This document shows positions 15,567 through 18,104 of a stretch of 18,104 nucleotides of DNA, in pieces. The position numbers and the translations under genes were made by a program. The DNA comes from Treponema sp. UBA1233 (GTDB lineage Bacteria > Spirochaetota > Spirochaetia > Treponematales > Treponemataceae). Numbering within the stretch: position 1 is the first letter of the stretch; every line of letters starts with the position of its first letter. Location: contig DBWR01000074.1 in NCBI GenBank assembly GCA_002309305.1, forward strand, positions 42,126-60,229, given 5' to 3'. The notes under the pieces are model-generated. The model saw only the letters and a program-made list of their open reading frames with translations. It searched no databases and was not told the origin of the DNA.

Positions 15567-16538
15567 ATGAGTGTAAAGAAAATATCTATTTTGTGCATAA
15601 TTGCTTTGGCATGCATAGTAGGAGTTCTCGCCCTTCCAAAGGCAGTAAAAAAGAATAAGAAATTTTCTGTCGTTACAACGATTTTCCCGATTTACGATTG
15701 GTCTAGGGAAGTTGGGGCAGGCAACAGCAATATCGAATATACCATGCTCCTGAACAATGGTGCAGACTTGCACAGTTTCCAACCATCTGTAAAGGACATT
15801 GCAAAAGTATCTTCTGCTGACATTTTCATCTATGTTGGCGGTGAAAGTGACGAATGGGTGGAGGATGTGCTCCGTACTGTAAAAAACAAGAACTTAAAGG
15901 CCATAAACCTGATGGATGCCCTTGAATCAAGAATCCTGGAAGAAGAACTGGTTGAAGGAATGCAGGGGGAAGAAGAAGAGGAAGAGGGTGAAGAGGAAGA
16001 AGTTGAATATGACGAGCATATCTGGCTCTCGCTGAAAAATGCCGCCTTGTGTGTGGAAGAGATTTCCAGGGCGTTCATTTCCTCTGATGAATCAAATTCT
16101 TCACTGTACAGCTCAAATGCATCCGCTTACTGTTCAAAACTTTCTGATTTGGAAAAGCAGTATTCAAGTACATGTGCAGGTGCCAAAAACAAAACCCTTG
16201 TGTTTGCAGACCGTTTCCCGTTCCGCTATCTGGTTAAGGATTATGGGCTTGACTATTATGCCGCCTTCTCTGGTTGTTCTGCAGAGACGGAGGCCAGCTT
16301 CCAGACTGTAAAATTCCTTGTGGACAAAATCGACGAACTTGACTTGGACAATATCTTTGTAATAGAATCTTCTGACAAAAAGCTTGCAAAGACAATCATT
16401 GAAAATTCAAAAAGGCATGACCGCAACATTCTGGTGCTTGATTCCATGCAGTCAATATCAAAAAATGATGTGGAAGGCGGAAAGACATACCTTGGAATAA
16501 TGCAGTCAAATCTTGATCAGCTTAAAAAGGGCCTGTGA
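15567..16538 (+). CDS. ZnuA/TroA-family metal-binding protein of an ABC importer (probably zinc)
   Basis: This 323-residue cluster A-I substrate-binding protein should capture Zn (or Mn) outside the inner membrane. An N-terminal hydrophobic segment (about 6-24) is a signal or anchor; C16 in A-L-A-C could be a lipobox but lies early, so lipidation is unsure. Likely metal ligands are H69 (DLHSFQPS), H151 (DEHIWLSL), the region of D215 (FADRFPFRY), where family members usually have histidine, and an acidic residue near 267-270. The loop before H151 (135-150) is almost all glutamate, where ZnuA usually has a His-rich loop. GAGG at 15556-15559 is 7 bases before the ATG. A Fur-type operator covers the promoter and a Fur-family gene follows 8 bases later, supporting metal-responsive control. 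No permease or ATPase gene is adjacent. Confidence 0.88.
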   Translation: MSVKKISILCIIALACIVGVLALPKAVKKNKKFSVVTTIFPIYDWSREVGAGNSNIEYTMLLNNGADLHSFQPSVKDIAKVSSADIFIYVGGESDEWVEDVLRTVKNKNLKAINLMDALESRILEEELVEGMQGEEEEEEGEEEEVEYDEHIWLSLKNAALCVEEISRAFISSDESNSSLYSSNASAYCSKLSDLEKQYSSTCAGAKNKTLVFADRFPFRYLVKDYGLDYYAAFSGCSAETEASFQTVKFLVDKIDELDLDNIFVIESSDKKLAKTIIENSKRHDRNILVLDSMQSISKNDVEGGKTYLGIMQSNLDQLKKGL

Positions 16539-16546
16539 GGTGCAAC

Positions 16547-16969
16547 ATGAGCGAAATAAAGTACAATACGAAACACAGCGGTGACATTCTGGATTACCTC
16601 AAGGAAAACCCCGGAGTCCACCTTACTGCGCAGGAAATATGCCGCCACTTGAATGACATGGGAAAAAGCGTGGGTCTTACCACAGTCTACAGGCAGATAG
16701 AGCGACTGGTTGGAAATGGCCTTGTAAACAAATATGTTCTGGACGGAAGTGAAAGCGCATGCTTTGAGTATATCGGAAACGACGGTCAGGGCAGGGATAA
16801 AAACTGCTTCCACTGCAAATGCCTGGAATGCGGAAAGCTGATTCACCTTGAGTGCGGCGAAATCCTCAATCTTGAAAACCACATCCTCAAGGACCATGAC
16901 TTTGTTCTGGACATGACCAGAACCGTATTTTACGGACTCTGCAGGGAATGCCGCGGAAAATCAGCTTAA
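16547..16969 (+). CDS. Fur/Zur-family metal-dependent transcriptional repressor
   Basis: This 140-residue regulator has an N-terminal winged helix (about 10-65, with LTAQEICRHL and the recognition segment SVGLTTVYRQIERL) and a C-terminal dimerisation domain carrying two structural-zinc CxxC pairs, C92/C95 and C132/C135. Further candidate ligands are C87, H89, C90, H100, C103 and H117. The cysteine-rich NCFHCKC replaces the His-rich stretch usual in Fur and is nearer to Zur-like proteins. Adjacency to a ZnuA-like gene points to zinc sensing, but iron or peroxide sensing is not excluded. I start at ATG 16547 because GAGG (16537-16540) lies 6 bases upstream; the in-frame GTG at 16535 would overlap the upstream stop. 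It is co-transcribed with the binding protein and probably represses their shared promoter through the palindrome at 15536. Confidence 0.9.
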   Translation: MSEIKYNTKHSGDILDYLKENPGVHLTAQEICRHLNDMGKSVGLTTVYRQIERLVGNGLVNKYVLDGSESACFEYIGNDGQGRDKNCFHCKCLECGKLIHLECGEILNLENHILKDHDFVLDMTRTVFYGLCRECRGKSA

Positions 16970-16978
16970 AAAAACTAC

Positions 16979-17007
16979 TAGAATACATTGCCAAAAAGTG
17001 CTACAAT
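16979..17007 (+). promoter_or_regulatory. Probable promoter of valS
   Basis: TACAAT (17002-17007) is preceded by TGC, an extended -10. The -35 at 17-base spacing is TAGAAT (16979-16984), weak, which an extended -10 can compensate. It lies in the 57-base gap after the regulator gene. No T-box or long leader fits between it and the ATG at 17027. Confidence 0.5.
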
Positions 17008-17026
17008 GCCTCCGTGGAGTTATTTT

Positions 17027-18104
17027 ATGAAGGCAATTGAATTAGAAAAATCTTATAATCCAAAAGACTTTGAGGACAGAATTTATGATAATTGGGTGAA
17101 AAGCGGTTGTTTTAAACCTGCATCAGATCCATCTTCACCCATTCACCAGACTTACCTTGACAAAAAATCAAAGAACATAAAAGTAGCAAAATATACTGTC
17201 GTAATTCCACCGCCAAACGTCACCGGAGTCCTTCACATGGGACACGGCCTTAACAATACCCTGCAGGACATAGTAGTGCGCTATCACAGGATGAAGGGTG
17301 ACGATACCCTGTGGATTCCCGGAACAGACCATGCTGGAATTGCAACCCAGAATGTTGTTGAAAGGGCATTGAAGAAGGAAGGCAAAACCAGAAATGATCT
17401 GGGACGTGAAAAATTCTTGGAAAGGACATGGAAGGTAAAGGAAGAACACCACACTATAATCGTAAAGCAGCAGAAAAAGCTTGGTAACTCCACCGATTGG
17501 GACAGGGAACGCTTTACCTATGATGAAGGACTTAGTGCCGCAGTACGTGATGTATTTGTAACCCTTTATGAACGCGGCCTCATGTACCGTGGAAAACGTC
17601 TTGTAAACTGGTGCCCCCGTTGTGGAACAGCCCTTGCTGATGATGAAGTTGACCACGAGGATACACAGGGTGCGATGTATCACCTTTATTATGAATATGC
17701 TGATGGCAGTGGTAAAATAGAAGTTGCCACAACACGTCCAGAAACTTTCTTTGGTGATACAGCCGTTGCCGTTAACCCCACAGATGAACGCTATACCGCG
17801 CTTGTAGGAAAAAAACTCAAGCTTCCGCTTACAGGTAAAGAAATCCCCATAATTGCAGATGATTATGTAGACAAGGAATTCGGAACCGGTATGGTAAAGA
17901 TTACTCCAGCCCATGACCCGAACGACTGGGAAGTTGGACTACGCCATAATCTTGAAGTAGTAAACCTTTTGACTCCCGACGGACGCCTTAACGAAAACGT
18001 ACCGGAAAAATACCGTGGGCTTAAACCCGAGCAGGCACGTGCCCTTGTAATTGAAGATCTTGAGGCATGCGGTTTGTACAAGGGTGAAGAAAAAATGGTT
18101 CACT
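17027..18104 (+). CDS. valS: Valyl-tRNA synthetase, N-terminal part; 3' end outside window
   Basis: ValRS charges tRNA-Val and edits mischarged threonine. The frame is open from ATG 17027 to the window edge (359 codons plus one base), about two fifths of the usual 880-950 residues. It shows the class I signature HMGH (residues 70-73) within PPPNVTGVLHMGH, the GTDHAGIATQ segment typical of ValRS, a zinc-type WCPRCG (195-200), and the start of the CP1 editing domain with TTRPETFFGDTAVAVNP and GTGMVKITPAHDPND. The KMSKS loop and anticodon-binding domain lie beyond the window. GGAG at 17016-17019 is 7 bases before the ATG. A stretch of about 20 residues (30-52) separates the N-terminal helix from the Rossmann fold. 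Identity is firm. Confidence 0.96.
   Translation, partial: MKAIELEKSYNPKDFEDRIYDNWVKSGCFKPASDPSSPIHQTYLDKKSKNIKVAKYTVVIPPPNVTGVLHMGHGLNNTLQDIVVRYHRMKGDDTLWIPGTDHAGIATQNVVERALKKEGKTRNDLGREKFLERTWKVKEEHHTIIVKQQKKLGNSTDWDRERFTYDEGLSAAVRDVFVTLYERGLMYRGKRLVNWCPRCGTALADDEVDHEDTQGAMYHLYYEYADGSGKIEVATTRPETFFGDTAVAVNPTDERYTALVGKKLKLPLTGKEIPIIADDYVDKEFGTGMVKITPAHDPNDWEVGLRHNLEVVNLLTPDGRLNENVPEKYRGLKPEQARALVIEDLEACGLYKGEEKMVH

Noticed and set aside
15969..16010. GAA/GAG-rich tract as a coding microsatellite or phase-variable repeat
   Set aside because: Glu codons are mixed and interrupted by GGT and GTT, with no uniform repeat unit.
16535..16546. GTG start four codons earlier for the Fur-family gene
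   Set aside because: It overlaps the upstream stop codon, while GAGG is correctly spaced for ATG 16547.
17168..17914. 248-codon open frame on the minus strand
   Set aside because: It lies wholly inside valS, which has unmistakable synthetase motifs; the antisense product shows no recognisable domain.

Overview
The window looks like chromosome of a spirochaete, most likely a host-associated or gut Treponema. I infer this from the character of the proteins (spirochaetal-type lipoboxes, a BspA-like leucine-rich-repeat lipoprotein, tandem SpoIIE-type phosphatases with a STAS protein next to dnaK) and the moderate base composition. I recall, without being able to check, a similar dnaK / RsbU-like / STAS neighbourhood in T. 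pallidum. No species can be named, and there are no mobile elements, CRISPR arrays, tRNAs or rRNAs.

Layout: (1) 1-2645, the end of dnaK followed by dnaJ, both +. (2) 2653-7558, a four-gene + operon with its own promoter: a membrane SpoIIE/RsbU-type PP2C phosphatase with all four metal-binding aspartates, a larger polytopic membrane protein whose PP2C domain has lost two of them, a small STAS protein whose phospho-acceptor serine is alanine, and an overlapping VanY-like lipoprotein carboxypeptidase. (3) 7631-9514, a BspA-like repeat lipoprotein ending at a hairpin shared with the opposing operon. (4) 11648-9582 on the minus strand, dapA then asd, early lysine/diaminopimelate enzymes. (5) 11770-15486 on +, a heterodimeric ABC exporter pair. 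(6) 15506-16969, a strong promoter covered by a near-perfect Fur-type 7-1-7 palindrome, then a ZnuA-like metal-binding protein and a Fur/Zur-family repressor. (7) 17027 to the edge, the first 359 codons of valS.

How they fit together: the phosphatase/STAS module looks like the input half of a partner-switching pathway, but no HATPase anti-sigma kinase or sigma factor is present and two of its three signalling proteins lack residues the textbook cycle needs. It is the most unusual part of the window. The metal-binding protein, the regulator and the palindrome make a self-contained, probably autoregulated metal (likely zinc) response unit that lacks its permease and ATPase here. The dapA-asd and VanY genes both bear on peptidoglycan, but they are separate transcription units.

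No gene-free stretch exceeds 300 bases. The largest gaps (dnaJ to phosphatase, dapA to ABC exporter, ABC exporter to znuA-like) are about 80 to 120 bases and hold promoters, described individually.
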